64,000 nucleotides of DNA from SZAS-79 sp965279075 (GTDB taxonomy: Bacteria > Pseudomonadota > Gammaproteobacteria > Burkholderiales > SG8-39): NCBI GenBank assembly GCA_965279075.1, contig CBDIHI010000008.1:232044-296043 (forward strand). Reading direction: 5' to 3'. Below are positions 43,217-52,011 of this stretch, in pieces. Under the pieces are notes generated by a model that searched no databases, was not told where the DNA came from, and was given only the letters and a program-made list of their open reading frames with translations. The position numbers and the translations under genes are program-made. Numbering within the stretch: position 1 is the stretch's first letter; the number at the start of each line of letters is the position of its first letter.

Positions 43217-45007
43217 TCAAGCCGCCAGCATGTCCTCTTCGGACACCGCCATCACGCCGGCCGAACCTTTCACCATGGTGACGGCGAGGCCCGGCGCCTG
43301 CACGAGGACGTGGTCGGCATAGAAACGCGCCGTGGTGATCTTGGTCTTGTAGAACGCCGCGTCGCCGGCACCTTCGGCGAGCTTCTTCTCAGCCACCAGC
43401 GCCGCGCGGGCCATCTGCCAGCCGCCGCAGACGATGCCCATCAGCTTGAGGAAAGGCACCGCGCCGGAGAATGCGGCCTTGGGATCCGTCCCCGCCGTGG
43501 CGACGATGTAGTCCACGCACTCGCCGACCGCTTTCGCGCCTTCAGCGAGGGTCGTGCGGATGACGGCGATGTCGGCGTTCTTCGAGGCCGCCAGCTTCGC
43601 ATCCAGCCCGGACAGCATCTGCAGCCAGCCCTTGATGGTCACGCCGCCTTCGCGGGCGATCTTGCGGCCGACGAGGTCGTTGGCCTGGATGCCGGTCGTG
43701 CCTTCGTAGATGGTCGTGATGCGCGCGTCGCGCAGGTGCTGCGCGGCGCCGGTCTCCTCAATGAAGCCCATGCCGCCGTGGATCTGCACGCCGAGCGAGG
43801 CCACGTCGATGCCGGTCTCCGTGCTCCAGCCTTTCACCACGGGGATCATCAGTTCGACGAACGCCTGGTTCTGCTGGCGCGTCGCCTTGTCGGGGTGCCG
43901 GTGGGCCGCGTCCATCGCGCCCGCCACCACGTAGGCCAGCGCGCGCATGGCCTCGGTCTGCGATTTCATCAGCATCAGCATGCGGCGCACGTCGGGGTGG
44001 TTGATGATCGCCACCGTTTTCGCGCCGCCCGCGAGGTCGTTGCCCTGCAGGCGATCCTTCGCGTAGGCCAGCGCACGCTGGTAGGCACGCTCGGCGATCG
44101 CCACGCCCTCCATGCCGACACCGAACCGCGCCGCGTTCATCATGACGAACATGTAGGACAGGCCCTTGTTCTCCTCGCCGACGAGGTAACCGACCGCGTT
44201 CTCGAAGACCATGACCGCGGTCGGGCTGGCGTGGATGCCGAGCTTGTGCTCGATCGAGGCGCAGGTCGCCGTGTTCCTCTCGCCGAGCGACCCGTCGGGC
44301 TTGACCATGAACTTGGGCACTACGAAGAGCGAGATCCCCTTCACGCCGGGCGGGGCGTCGGGCGTGCGCGCGAGTACCAGGTGCACGATGTTCTCGGTCA
44401 GGTCGTGCTCGCCGTAGGTGATGAAGATCTTCTGGCCGCTGATGCGGTAGTGGTCGCCTTCCCTGACGGCCTTCGAGCGCAGCAGCGCGAGGTCGGAACC
44501 GGCCTGGGGCTCGGTCAGGTTCATGGTGCCGGTCCACTTGCCCGAAACCATATTCTCGAGGAAGGTCTTCTTCAGGTGGTCGCTGCCGCACAGCAGCAGC
44601 GCCTCGATCGCGCCCTGCGTGAGCAACGGGCAGAGCGAAAACGCCATGTTGGCCGAGGTCACCATCTCGGTGACCGGCGTCGAGACGAGTTTCGGCAGCC
44701 CCTGCCCGCCCCACTCCGGGTCGAGCGGCAGGCCGTTCCAGCCGGCTTCGACGAACTGGTTATAAGCTTCCTTGAAGCCCTTGGGCGTCTTCACCGCGCC
44801 GTCCTTCCACTGCGAGCCTTCCTGGTCGCCGGTCCAGTTCAGCGGGTCGAGCACCCCCGTCGTGAACTTCGCCGACTCCTCGAGGATCGCCTCGACCGTG
44901 TCGGGCGTGGCGTCCTCGCAACCGGGGAGTTTGGCCACTTCAGCCAGTCCGGCGAGTTCGTTCAGGACGAACTTCATGTCCTTGAGTGGGGCGGTGTAGG
45001 CGCTCAT
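43217..45007 (-). CDS. Acyl-CoA dehydrogenase, long C-terminal type (DmdC-like)
   Basis: A 596-residue flavoprotein dehydrogenase with the extended C-terminal domain seen in DmdC (methylthiopropanoyl-CoA dehydrogenase) and related betaproteobacterial enzymes. FAD/substrate segments are MNLTEPQAGSDLALLRSKA, GQKIFITYGEHDLTENIVHLVLAR and the C-terminal IHGGMGFIEETGAAQHLRDARITTIYEGTTGIQ split across two motifs. The likely base is the Glu in YEGTTGIQ. A strong RBS (AGGAG) supports the ATG at 45007. It follows etfA on the same strand, so its electrons presumably go to EtfAB. The acyl substrate is not determined. Confidence 0.94.
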   Translation of the reverse strand: MSAYTAPLKDMKFVLNELAGLAEVAKLPGCEDATPDTVEAILEESAKFTTGVLDPLNWTGDQEGSQWKDGAVKTPKGFKEAYNQFVEAGWNGLPLDPEWGGQGLPKLVSTPVTEMVTSANMAFSLCPLLTQGAIEALLLCGSDHLKKTFLENMVSGKWTGTMNLTEPQAGSDLALLRSKAVREGDHYRISGQKIFITYGEHDLTENIVHLVLARTPDAPPGVKGISLFVVPKFMVKPDGSLGERNTATCASIEHKLGIHASPTAVMVFENAVGYLVGEENKGLSYMFVMMNAARFGVGMEGVAIAERAYQRALAYAKDRLQGNDLAGGAKTVAIINHPDVRRMLMLMKSQTEAMRALAYVVAGAMDAAHRHPDKATRQQNQAFVELMIPVVKGWSTETGIDVASLGVQIHGGMGFIEETGAAQHLRDARITTIYEGTTGIQANDLVGRKIAREGGVTIKGWLQMLSGLDAKLAASKNADIAVIRTTLAEGAKAVGECVDYIVATAGTDPKAAFSGAVPFLKLMGIVCGGWQMARAALVAEKKLAEGAGDAAFYKTKITTARFYADHVLVQAPGLAVTMVKGSAGVMAVSEEDMLAA

Positions 45008-45045
45008 TTGTTCACTCCTGAAAAGAACGACCGGGGAGGCCTGAG

Positions 45046-45062
45046 GAGGGGCGAAGCCCCTC
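45046..45062 (-). terminator. Hairpin between etfA and the acyl-CoA dehydrogenase gene
   Basis: A perfect 7-base stem (GAGGGGC with its inverse) around a 3-base loop lies in the 67-base gap. Read on the coding strand it is not followed by a T-run, so it may tune rather than stop transcription. Confidence 0.3.
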
Positions 45063-45074
45063 TTCTCGTCTCGT

Positions 45075-46010
45075 CTACTTGTTGAGTTCCTCGACCACCT
45101 GCGGCACCACCTGGAAAAGGTCGCCAACGATGCCGTAGTCGGCCACCGAGAAGATCGGCGCCTCTTCGTCCTTGTTGATGCAGACGATCACTCGGCTGTC
45201 CTTCATGCCCGCAAGGTGCTGGATCGCCCCGGAGATGCCGATCGCGATGTACAGGTCCGGCGCGACGATCTTGCCCGTCTGCCCCACCTGCCAGTCGTTT
45301 GGCACGAAGCCCGCGTCCACGGCGGCGCGCGAGGCGCCCATCGCTGCGCCTAGCTTGTCGGCGAGCGGCTCGAGGATCTTGAAGTTGTCGCCCGAGCCCA
45401 TGCCGCGCCCGCCCGAGACGATGACCTTCGCCGCGGTCAGTTCCGGGCGCTCGGACTTCGAGACCTCGCGGCTCACGAACGACGACAGCCCGCTGTCGGC
45501 CGCCGCGGCGATGCTTTCCACTGCGCCGCTGCCGCCCGTCGCCGACACCGCGTCGAAGCCGGTGGTGCGAACGGTGATGACCTTGATGGCATCGGACGAT
45601 TGCACGGTCGCCAGCGCGTTGCCCGCGTAGATCGGGCGCACGAAGGTGTCGGCCGATTCGACCGAGACGATCTCCGAGATCTGCTGCATGTCGAGCAGCG
45701 CGGCGACGCGCGGCAATACGTTCTTGCCGTTCGAGGTCGCGGGCGCGAGCACATGGCTGTAGCCCCCGGCCACGCCGACGACGACGGCAGCGACGTTCTC
45801 GGCGAGGAAATCCGCGAGGTGCGGCGCATCCGCGTGCAGCACCTTCGTGACGCCGGCGATCTTCGAGGCGGCCTCGGCCGCCGCGGCCGAGCCGCTGCCG
45901 GCCACCAGCACGTGGATGTCGCCGCCGATCTTCGCAGCAGCCGCGACGGTGTTCAGCGTGGCGCCCTTGATCGACTTGTTGTCGTGTTCCGCAATGACGA
46001 GGCAGCTCAT
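45075..46010 (-). CDS. etfA: Electron transfer flavoprotein alpha subunit
   Basis: A 311-residue FAD-binding ETF subunit. The C-terminal FAD domain is clear: VIVSGGRGMGSGDNFKILEPLADKLGAAMGASRAAVD (split over adjacent motifs), then GQTGKIVAPDLYIAIGISGAIQHLAGM and INKDEEAPIF. With EtfB it accepts electrons from acyl-CoA dehydrogenases and delivers them to ETF-QO. Its start overlaps the etfB stop by 4 bases. Confidence 0.98.
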   Translation of the reverse strand: MSCLVIAEHDNKSIKGATLNTVAAAAKIGGDIHVLVAGSGSAAAAEAASKIAGVTKVLHADAPHLADFLAENVAAVVVGVAGGYSHVLAPATSNGKNVLPRVAALLDMQQISEIVSVESADTFVRPIYAGNALATVQSSDAIKVITVRTTGFDAVSATGGSGAVESIAAAADSGLSSFVSREVSKSERPELTAAKVIVSGGRGMGSGDNFKILEPLADKLGAAMGASRAAVDAGFVPNDWQVGQTGKIVAPDLYIAIGISGAIQHLAGMKDSRVIVCINKDEEAPIFSVADYGIVGDLFQVVPQVVEELNK

Positions 46011-46759
46011 GAGATCACCTTCGCTTCGTTCCTGAGTTTGGCGACCAGCGTTGCCGCGTCGGGCACCTTGATGCCGGCCTTGCGCTTGGGCGGCTCGACC
46101 ACCTTGAGGGTCTTGAGGCGCGGCGCCACGTCGACGCCGAGCGCGTCGGGCTTGATGTTTTCCAGCGTCTTCTTCTTGGCCTTCATGATGTTCGGCAGCG
46201 TGACGTAGCGCGGCTCGTTCAGGCGCAGGTCCGTGGTCACGATGGCGGGCAGCTTGATCGAGATCGTCTCGAGGCCGCCGTCGACTTCACGCGTGACCTG
46301 GGCCTTGCCGTCGGCGGCGGCGAACTTGGAGGCGAAGGTCGCCTGCGACCAGCCCATCAGCGCGGCCAGCATCTGGCCGGTCTGGTTGGAGTCGTCGTCG
46401 ATCGCCTGCTTGCCGAGGATCACCAGCTGGGGCGACTCCTTGGCGCAGACGGCCTTCAGCAGCTTGGCCACGGCCAGCGGCTGCAGTTCCACGTCGGTCT
46501 CGACCAGGATCGCGCGATCCGCGCCGATGGCGAGCGCCGTGCGCAGCGTCTCCTGGCAGGCGAGCGGGCCGCACGACACCGCGATGATCTCGGTGGCGAC
46601 CCCGGCTTCCTTGAGGCGGACGGCCTCTTCGACCGCGATCTCGTCGAAGGGGTTCATGGACATTTTCACGTTCGCGGTCTCCACGCCGGTGCCGTCGGAC
46701 TTGACGCGCACCTTGACGTTGTAGTCCACCACGCGCTTGACGCTGACGAGGACTTTCAT
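46007..46759 (-). CDS. etfB: Electron transfer flavoprotein beta subunit
   Basis: A 250-residue AMP-binding ETF subunit with MNPFDEIAVEEAVRLKEAG, the recognition-loop region LVILGKQAIDDDSNQTGQML and the C-terminal IMKAKKKTLENIKPDALGVD. It is the first gene of etfBA and is coupled to etfA by an ATGA overlap. A perfect -10 hexamer lies about 53 bases upstream on the same strand. Confidence 0.98.
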   Translation of the reverse strand: MKVLVSVKRVVDYNVKVRVKSDGTGVETANVKMSMNPFDEIAVEEAVRLKEAGVATEIIAVSCGPLACQETLRTALAIGADRAILVETDVELQPLAVAKLLKAVCAKESPQLVILGKQAIDDDSNQTGQMLAALMGWSQATFASKFAAADGKAQVTREVDGGLETISIKLPAIVTTDLRLNEPRYVTLPNIMKAKKKTLENIKPDALGVDVAPRLKTLKVVEPPKRKAGIKVPDAATLVAKLRNEAKVIS

Positions 46760-46811
46760 GGTGTTTTCTTATGGGGATGAGGGAGTGGATACGGGGAAAA
46801 TCTGGCCCGCG

Positions 46812-46817
46812 ATTATA
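46812..46817 (-). promoter_or_regulatory. Probable -10 element for etfBA
   Basis: TATAAT followed by CGCGGG on the minus strand, giving a leader of about 45 bases. The -35 is weak. In the same gap TTGACA at 46886-46891 points toward the Zn-ribbon gene but lacks a good -10 partner. Confidence 0.45.
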
Positions 46818-46942
46818 CCGCCGGGCCGTACCGGAGGGGCACCCGGGCGATGCGTTTGAAACGAGGCGGAATAGCGACCCGCCGATTGACACCCGGGGCC
46901 GCCGATGAAACAGTGCAAGCCCCTCTTCCGGCAGGCCAGATC

Positions 46943-47314
46943 ATGTCACAAGCCGCACAGCCCCCCGGTCCAGAACAGACCTACAAGGACAAGCTCGCGC
47001 AGGGCGCGTTCGAAATCCAGAAGTGCTCCGCCTGCGGCAAGCACGTGTTCTATCCCCGCGTCGTCTGCCCGCACTGCGGCGCGGACAAGCTCGGCTGGGT
47101 GGCAGCCAGCGGCGCCGGCACGGTGTATTCGACGACCGTCGTGCGCCGCAAACCCGAGGCCGGCGGCGACTACAGCGTGGTGCTCGTCGACCTCGCCGAA
47201 GGCCCGCGCATGATGAGCCGCGTGGTCGAAATCGAACCCGGCGCGGTGAAGATCGGCATGAAGGTGAAGGCGCGTATCGCGCCCGAGACCCTCGTCGAAT
47301 TCGTCCCGGGGTAA
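46943..47314 (+). CDS. Zn-ribbon/OB-fold (DUF35) acyl-CoA-associated protein
   Basis: A 123-residue protein with a Cys4 zinc ribbon (C28, C31, C42, C45 in KCSACGKHVFYPRVVCPHCG) and a C-terminal OB fold (GAGTVYSTTVVRRKPEAGG; GMKVKARI). DUF35 proteins act as partners of thiolase-fold enzymes or acyl-CoA hydratases. In steroid side-chain breakdown a DUF35 domain pairs with a thiolase-like retro-aldolase. The thiolase gene starts 5 bases downstream. The ATG at 46943 was chosen as the first one giving a compact domain; another lies at 46850. Confidence 0.9.
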   Translation: MSQAAQPPGPEQTYKDKLAQGAFEIQKCSACGKHVFYPRVVCPHCGADKLGWVAASGAGTVYSTTVVRRKPEAGGDYSVVLVDLAEGPRMMSRVVEIEPGAVKIGMKVKARIAPETLVEFVPG

Positions 47315-47319
47315 TCACG

Positions 47320-48492
47320 ATGCCGAACACCAAGGACCTCCGCGGCTCGGTCGCGATCGCCGGCGTCGGCCTCGCCGCCTGCGGCGAAGCGCCCGGCTGG
47401 ACCGAGAACGAGATCATGGCCGCCGCCGCGAGAAACGCGCTGGCCGATGCCGGCCTCACCACGCGCGACGTCGACGGCCTCGTCTGCGCCAGCGTCAACG
47501 GCTTCCTCACGGGATTGTCGGTCGCCGAGCAGCTCGGCATCCACCCGAAATTCACCGACTCGACCTGCGTGGGCGGGTCGTCCTTCGTCGGCCACCTGCT
47601 GCCGGCCGCGATGGCGCTCAACTACGGCCTGTGCGACGCGGTGCTGGTCACCTACGGCTCCAACCAGCGCACCGGCGTGGGCCGTGCCGAAGGCGGCAAG
47701 TTCAAGGCGATGCTCGACCCGCAGGCCTTCGAGCACCCGTACAAGCCCTTCAACCCCATGTCCTCGTATGCGCTGGCCGCGGCCCGCCACATGCACCAGT
47801 TCGGCACCACGCGTACCCACCTCGCCGAGGTGGCCGTCGCCGCACGCAAGTGGGCCCAGCTGAATCCCGAGGCCTTTTCGCGCGACCCCCTCTCGATCGA
47901 GGACGTGCTCAAGGCACGCATGGTGTCGGACCCCCTCACCGTGCGCGACGCCTGCCTCGTCACCGACGGCGGCGGCGCCTACGTGCTGGTCCGCGCGGAC
48001 CGCGCGAAGTCGCTGAAGAAGAAGCCCGTCTACATGCTCGGCTGCGGCGCCGCGCACTGGCACCGGCAGATCTCCTCGATGCCCGACCTCACCGTCACCG
48101 CGGCCTCGGAATCCGGCCCGCGTGCCTTCGAAATGGCGGGCCTCAAGCCCTCCGACGTCGACGTGCTCGAGCTGTACGACGCCTTCACGATCAACACCAT
48201 CCTCTTCCTCGAGGACCTCGGATTCTGCAAGAAGGGCGAAGGCGGCGCCTTCGTGTCCGGCGGGCGCATCGCCCCCGGCGGCAGCCTGCCGGTGAACACC
48301 AACGGCGGGGGGCTGTCCTGCGTCCACCCCGGCATGTACGGCATGTTCCTCATCGTGGAAGCCGTGCGCCAGCTGCGCGGCGAATGCGGCGAGCGCCAAG
48401 TCAGGAATCCCGAAGTCGCCCTTGCCCACGGCAACGGCGGCGTACTTTCCAGCCAGATCACGGCACTCTTTGGTACGGAGGCAACGCTATGA
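47320..48492 (+). CDS. SCP-X/Ltp-type thiolase-family protein
   Basis: A 390-residue thiolase-fold protein. The expected nucleophile position is C83 in TDSTCVGGSSFVGHLLP. The C-terminal Cys of normal thiolases is replaced by His (ALAHGNGGVLSSQ), as in SCP-X-type members. Other segments are LELYDAFTINTILFLEDLGF and NTNGGGLSCVHPGMYGM. With the adjacent DUF35 protein it could cleave a 3-oxoacyl-CoA or act as a retro-aldolase; sequence alone does not decide. The stop overlaps the class II aldolase start by 4 bases. Confidence 0.9.
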   Translation: MPNTKDLRGSVAIAGVGLAACGEAPGWTENEIMAAAARNALADAGLTTRDVDGLVCASVNGFLTGLSVAEQLGIHPKFTDSTCVGGSSFVGHLLPAAMALNYGLCDAVLVTYGSNQRTGVGRAEGGKFKAMLDPQAFEHPYKPFNPMSSYALAAARHMHQFGTTRTHLAEVAVAARKWAQLNPEAFSRDPLSIEDVLKARMVSDPLTVRDACLVTDGGGAYVLVRADRAKSLKKKPVYMLGCGAAHWHRQISSMPDLTVTAASESGPRAFEMAGLKPSDVDVLELYDAFTINTILFLEDLGFCKKGEGGAFVSGGRIAPGGSLPVNTNGGGLSCVHPGMYGMFLIVEAVRQLRGECGERQVRNPEVALAHGNGGVLSSQITALFGTEATL

Positions 48493-49268
48493 CCGATCTC
48501 TCGAACTTGAAAATCCCCTCGCTGCGCTCCAAGGTCAGCGAGTCCGAATGGCAGGCCCGCACCGACCTCGCGGCCTGCTACCGCCTGATCGCGCTGTTCG
48601 GCATGAATGACCTGATCTACAACCACGCCACCGCGCGCGTGCCGGACGAGGAAGGCCATTTCCTGATCAACGCCTACGGCTATGCCTACGAGGAGGTCAC
48701 CGCGTCTTCCCTCGTGAAGATCGACCTCGAAGGCAACGTGGTGCAGGACTCCGGCACCGGCTACGGCATCAACCGCGCCGGCTTCGTGATCCACAGCGCG
48801 GTGCACCGCGCGCGCAAGGACGTGGGCTGCGTGATCCACACCCACTCGCCCGCCGGCATGGCCGTCTCCGCTTTGGAATGCGGCCTGCTGCCAATCACGC
48901 AGAACGCGATGTTCTTCGGCCAGGTCGGCTACCACGACTACGAAGGCCCGGCCGTCGACCTCGACGAACAGAAGCGCCTGGTGGCCGACCTTGGTACGGC
49001 CGCCGCGCTGGTGCTGCGCAACCACGGCCTGCTGACCGCAGGCACCACCGTGTGCGAGGCCTTCGTCGTGATGCACTGGCTGGAGAAAGCCTGCCAGGCG
49101 CAGATCATGGCGATGTCCTGCAACTCTCCGATGAACAAGGTGAAGGACGAAGTCGTCAAGCTCACCAACGACCGCTACGCCCCGGGCCAGCGCCGCAAGA
49201 TCACCGAACTCGAGTGGCCGGCGATGCTGCGCATGCTCGACCGGCGCGACCCCTCGTTCCGGGACTAG
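48489..49268 (+). CDS. Class II aldolase/adducin-family protein
   Basis: A 259-residue metal-dependent aldolase-fold protein. Metal-binding His residues are in CVIHTHSPAGMAVSAL and the later RNHGLLTAG. It resembles the fuculose-phosphate aldolase/adducin family members found in catabolic clusters rather than the sugar-phosphate enzymes. It is translationally coupled to the thiolase gene, which is an unusual neighbour for a class II aldolase. It may split or decarboxylate a hydroxyacid; the substrate is unknown. Confidence 0.9.
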   Translation: MTDLSNLKIPSLRSKVSESEWQARTDLAACYRLIALFGMNDLIYNHATARVPDEEGHFLINAYGYAYEEVTASSLVKIDLEGNVVQDSGTGYGINRAGFVIHSAVHRARKDVGCVIHTHSPAGMAVSALECGLLPITQNAMFFGQVGYHDYEGPAVDLDEQKRLVADLGTAAALVLRNHGLLTAGTTVCEAFVVMHWLEKACQAQIMAMSCNSPMNKVKDEVVKLTNDRYAPGQRRKITELEWPAMLRMLDRRDPSFRD

Positions 49269-49285
49269 GACTGGAGAACAGCACC

Positions 49286-50191
49286 ATGCTGAAGGACAAA
49301 GTCGTCGTAGTCACCGGCGCGGGCGGCGGCATCGGCCGCGACTTCGCGCATGCCATGGCCGCCAAGGGCGCGAAAGTCGTCGTCAACGACGTCGGCGCTT
49401 CCGTCTCCGGCGAAGGCAAGGACGTCGGCCCCGCGCAAAAGGTCGTCGACGAGATCAAGGCCAAGGGCGGCATCGCGGTGGCGAACACCGACAGCGTCGC
49501 CGACTGGGACGCCGCCAACCGGATCATCGGATGCGCCATCGACGCCTTCGGCCGCATCGACGTGGTGGTGAACAACGCCGGGATCCTGCGCGACCGGTTC
49601 TTCTTCAACATGTCGATCGAGGAATGGAAGGCCGTGATCGACGTGCACCTGAACGGGAGCTTCTACGTCGCGCGCGCCGCCGCCCCGTACTTCAAGAGCC
49701 AGGCCTCGGGCCGCTACATCAACATGACCTCCACCTCCGGGCTGGTGGGCAACTTCGGCCAGGCCAACTACTCGGCCGCCAAGCTCGGCATCGTGGGGCT
49801 GTCCAAGTCCATGGCGCTCGACATGGCCAAGTACAACGTCACCTCCAACTGCATCTCGCCTTTCGCGTGGAGCCGCATGATCGGCACGATCCCCGCCGAG
49901 ACGCCGGACCAGAAGGCGCGCGTCGAGAAGCTCAAGTCCATGGAGACGGCCAAGATCGCGCCGCTGGCCGTGTACCTCGCGAGCGACGCGTCCCAGTCCG
50001 TCACCGGCCAGATCTTCGCCGTGCGCGCCAACGAGATCTTCCTGATGAGCCAGAGCCGGCCGCTGCGCTCGGTGCACCGGTCGGAAGGCTGGACGCCGGA
50101 AACCATCGCCGAGCACGCGATCCCCGCGATGCAGGCGCACTTCTACAAGCTCGACCGTTCGCAGGACGTGTTCAGCTGGGACCCGACCTGA
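49286..50191 (+). CDS. SDR dehydrogenase, HSD17B4-like (3-hydroxyacyl-CoA type)
   Basis: A 301-residue short-chain dehydrogenase. The nucleotide motif is VVVVTGAGGGIGRDFAHA, NNAGILRDRFF follows, and the catalytic triad is Ser of STSG, Tyr of QANYSAAK and its Lys. The acidic GASVSGEGKDVGPAQKVVDEI segment is typical of the dehydrogenase part of peroxisomal multifunctional enzyme type 2. The next gene encodes a MaoC hydratase, the other half of that enzyme, so this pair probably performs hydration and dehydrogenation of an enoyl-CoA. Confidence 0.93.
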   Translation: MLKDKVVVVTGAGGGIGRDFAHAMAAKGAKVVVNDVGASVSGEGKDVGPAQKVVDEIKAKGGIAVANTDSVADWDAANRIIGCAIDAFGRIDVVVNNAGILRDRFFFNMSIEEWKAVIDVHLNGSFYVARAAAPYFKSQASGRYINMTSTSGLVGNFGQANYSAAKLGIVGLSKSMALDMAKYNVTSNCISPFAWSRMIGTIPAETPDQKARVEKLKSMETAKIAPLAVYLASDASQSVTGQIFAVRANEIFLMSQSRPLRSVHRSEGWTPETIAEHAIPAMQAHFYKLDRSQDVFSWDPT

Positions 50192-50195
50192 ACCC

Positions 50196-51074
50196 ATGAT
50201 CGACTACGCGAAGCTCAAGGCACGGCCCTTCCCCGACGCCGTGCAGGCCTACACGGCCAAGGACACGATGCTGTATGCGCTGGGCCTGGGCTACGGCCAC
50301 GACCCGATGGACGAGCAGCAGCTGCAGTTCGTCTACGAAAAAAAACTGAAGGCGCTGCCGACGATGGCCGTGGTGCTCGGCTATCCCGGCTTCTGGATGA
50401 AGAACCCCGACTCCGGCATCGACTGGGTGAAGCTGGTCCACGGCGAGCAGTCGCTCACGGTCCACAAGCCCCTGCCCGTGGCCGGCACCGTGATCGGCAC
50501 CAACCGCATCAGCGCGATCGTCGACAAGGGCCAGGGCAAGGGCGCCCTCGTCTTCCAGGAACGCAAGCTCATCGACAAGGCCACCGGCGACCTGCTGGCC
50601 ACCATCGACCACCTGACCTTCTGCCGGGGCGATGGCGGCTTCAGCGACCAGCCGGGCAACGGCCCGAAGGGTGGCGACCCGATGCCCGCGGCCAAGCCCG
50701 CCGTGCCGGAGACCGCGCCGCACCTCACCTGCGACCTGCCCACGCTGCCGCAGGCCGCGCTGATCTACCGCCTGTGCGCGGACGACAATCCGCTGCATGC
50801 CGAGCCCGCCGTCGCCAAGGCCGCCGGCTTCCACCAGCCCATCCTGCACGGCCTCGCGACCTACGGCGTCGCCGGCCACGCGATCCTGAAGACCTGCTGC
50901 GACTACGACCCCGCGCGACTCAAGTCGATCGCCTGCAGGTTCTCCTCGCCGGTCTTCCCGGGCGAGACGATCCGCACCGAGATCTGGCGCGAGGGTACGC
51001 GCGTGCAGTTCCGCGCGCGGTCGGTGCAGCGCGACGTCGTCGTCCTTTCGCACGGCACGGCGGAGGCAGGCTAG
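50196..51074 (+). CDS. MaoC-family enoyl-CoA hydratase (hydratase 2, double hotdog)
   Basis: A 292-residue protein with two hotdog folds. The catalytic hydratase-2 motif is YRLCADDNPLHAEPAVAKAAGF in the second half (Asp and His of D-D-N-P-L-H), followed by PILHGLATYGV. The N-terminal half lacks the catalytic pair and forms the substrate pocket. It starts 4 bases after the SDR gene. Together they match the split HSD17B4 arrangement. It closes the five-gene Zn-ribbon/thiolase/aldolase/SDR/MaoC run. Confidence 0.94.
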   Translation: MIDYAKLKARPFPDAVQAYTAKDTMLYALGLGYGHDPMDEQQLQFVYEKKLKALPTMAVVLGYPGFWMKNPDSGIDWVKLVHGEQSLTVHKPLPVAGTVIGTNRISAIVDKGQGKGALVFQERKLIDKATGDLLATIDHLTFCRGDGGFSDQPGNGPKGGDPMPAAKPAVPETAPHLTCDLPTLPQAALIYRLCADDNPLHAEPAVAKAAGFHQPILHGLATYGVAGHAILKTCCDYDPARLKSIACRFSSPVFPGETIRTEIWREGTRVQFRARSVQRDVVVLSHGTAEAG

Positions 51075-51154
51075 CGCAGGAAAGTTAATCTTTTCCAGCG
51101 TAAAGTCATTGACTGGAGCGCCCTACAGGCCAATTTGGTTTCCAGATACGAAAA

Positions 51155-52009
51155 ATGAATCCCGCCCGGACCCTTGCACTGACCGCGCTCGCGATGGCGG
51201 CATTCGCGGGAAATTCCCTGTTGTGCAGGGCTGCCCTCAGGTACTCGGGCATCGACGCCGCCAGCTTCACCACGATCCGGCTGGCTTCGGGTGCGGCGAC
51301 GCTGTGGCTGGTGGTAAGCCTCGCCCGGCGTTCGCAGGCCGGCCGGGGTAGCTGGGGCTCGGCGATCGCGCTGCTCGCCTACGCCGCAGGCTTTTCCTAT
51401 GCCTACCTCGACCTGACCGCCGCCACCGGCGCGCTGCTGCTGTTCGGCGCCGTGCAGGCGACGATGGTCGGGTACGGCCTGGCGAAGGGAGAACGCCTGC
51501 GCCGCGCACAGGCCGCGGGCCTTGCCCTTGCAGTGGCGGGCCTCGCGGGACTGCTGCTGCCCGGGCTGTCCGCGCCGCCCCTGACCGGTGCGCTGATGAT
51601 GATCGGCGCAGGCGTGGCCTGGGGCATCTACTCGCTGCGCGGCAAGGGGGCCGGCGACCCGACGCGCGTCACGGCGGGGAACTTCATCCGTGCCGTTCCG
51701 CTCGCGCTGGGGCTCAGCCTCCTCACGCTCAACAGCGCAAGCGTCGACGGCGCCGGCGTGGCTTACGCGGTCGCCTCCGGCGCGCTGACCTCCGGCCTCG
51801 GCTACGCGCTCTGGTACTCGGTGCTGCCCGCGCTCAAGTCGACGCACGCGGCCACTGTGCAACTCAGTGTCCCGGTCATCGCCGCGTTGGGCGGAGTGGC
51901 CCTGCTGGCCGAACCGCTGTCGCTGCGCCTGGCCGTCGCTTCGGCGGCGGTCCTCGGCGGGATCGCGCTGGTCGTGGTGGAAAAGCAACCGGCCGCCAGG
52001 GAGACATAG
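51155..52009 (+). CDS. EamA/DMT-superfamily transporter
   Basis: A 284-residue membrane protein with about ten hydrophobic helices in two EamA repeats (early LALTALAMAAFAGNSLLCRAAL and later ALMMIGAGVAWGIYSLRG). Members export amino acids, metabolites or drugs. It sits at the head of the Bug-rich catabolic region and ends 2 bases before a Bug receptor gene. It may export a by-product of that pathway; this is inference. Confidence 0.9.
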   Translation: MNPARTLALTALAMAAFAGNSLLCRAALRYSGIDAASFTTIRLASGAATLWLVVSLARRSQAGRGSWGSAIALLAYAAGFSYAYLDLTAATGALLLFGAVQATMVGYGLAKGERLRRAQAAGLALAVAGLAGLLLPGLSAPPLTGALMMIGAGVAWGIYSLRGKGAGDPTRVTAGNFIRAVPLALGLSLLTLNSASVDGAGVAYAVASGALTSGLGYALWYSVLPALKSTHAATVQLSVPVIAALGGVALLAEPLSLRLAVASAAVLGGIALVVVEKQPAARET

Positions 52010-52011
52010 CA

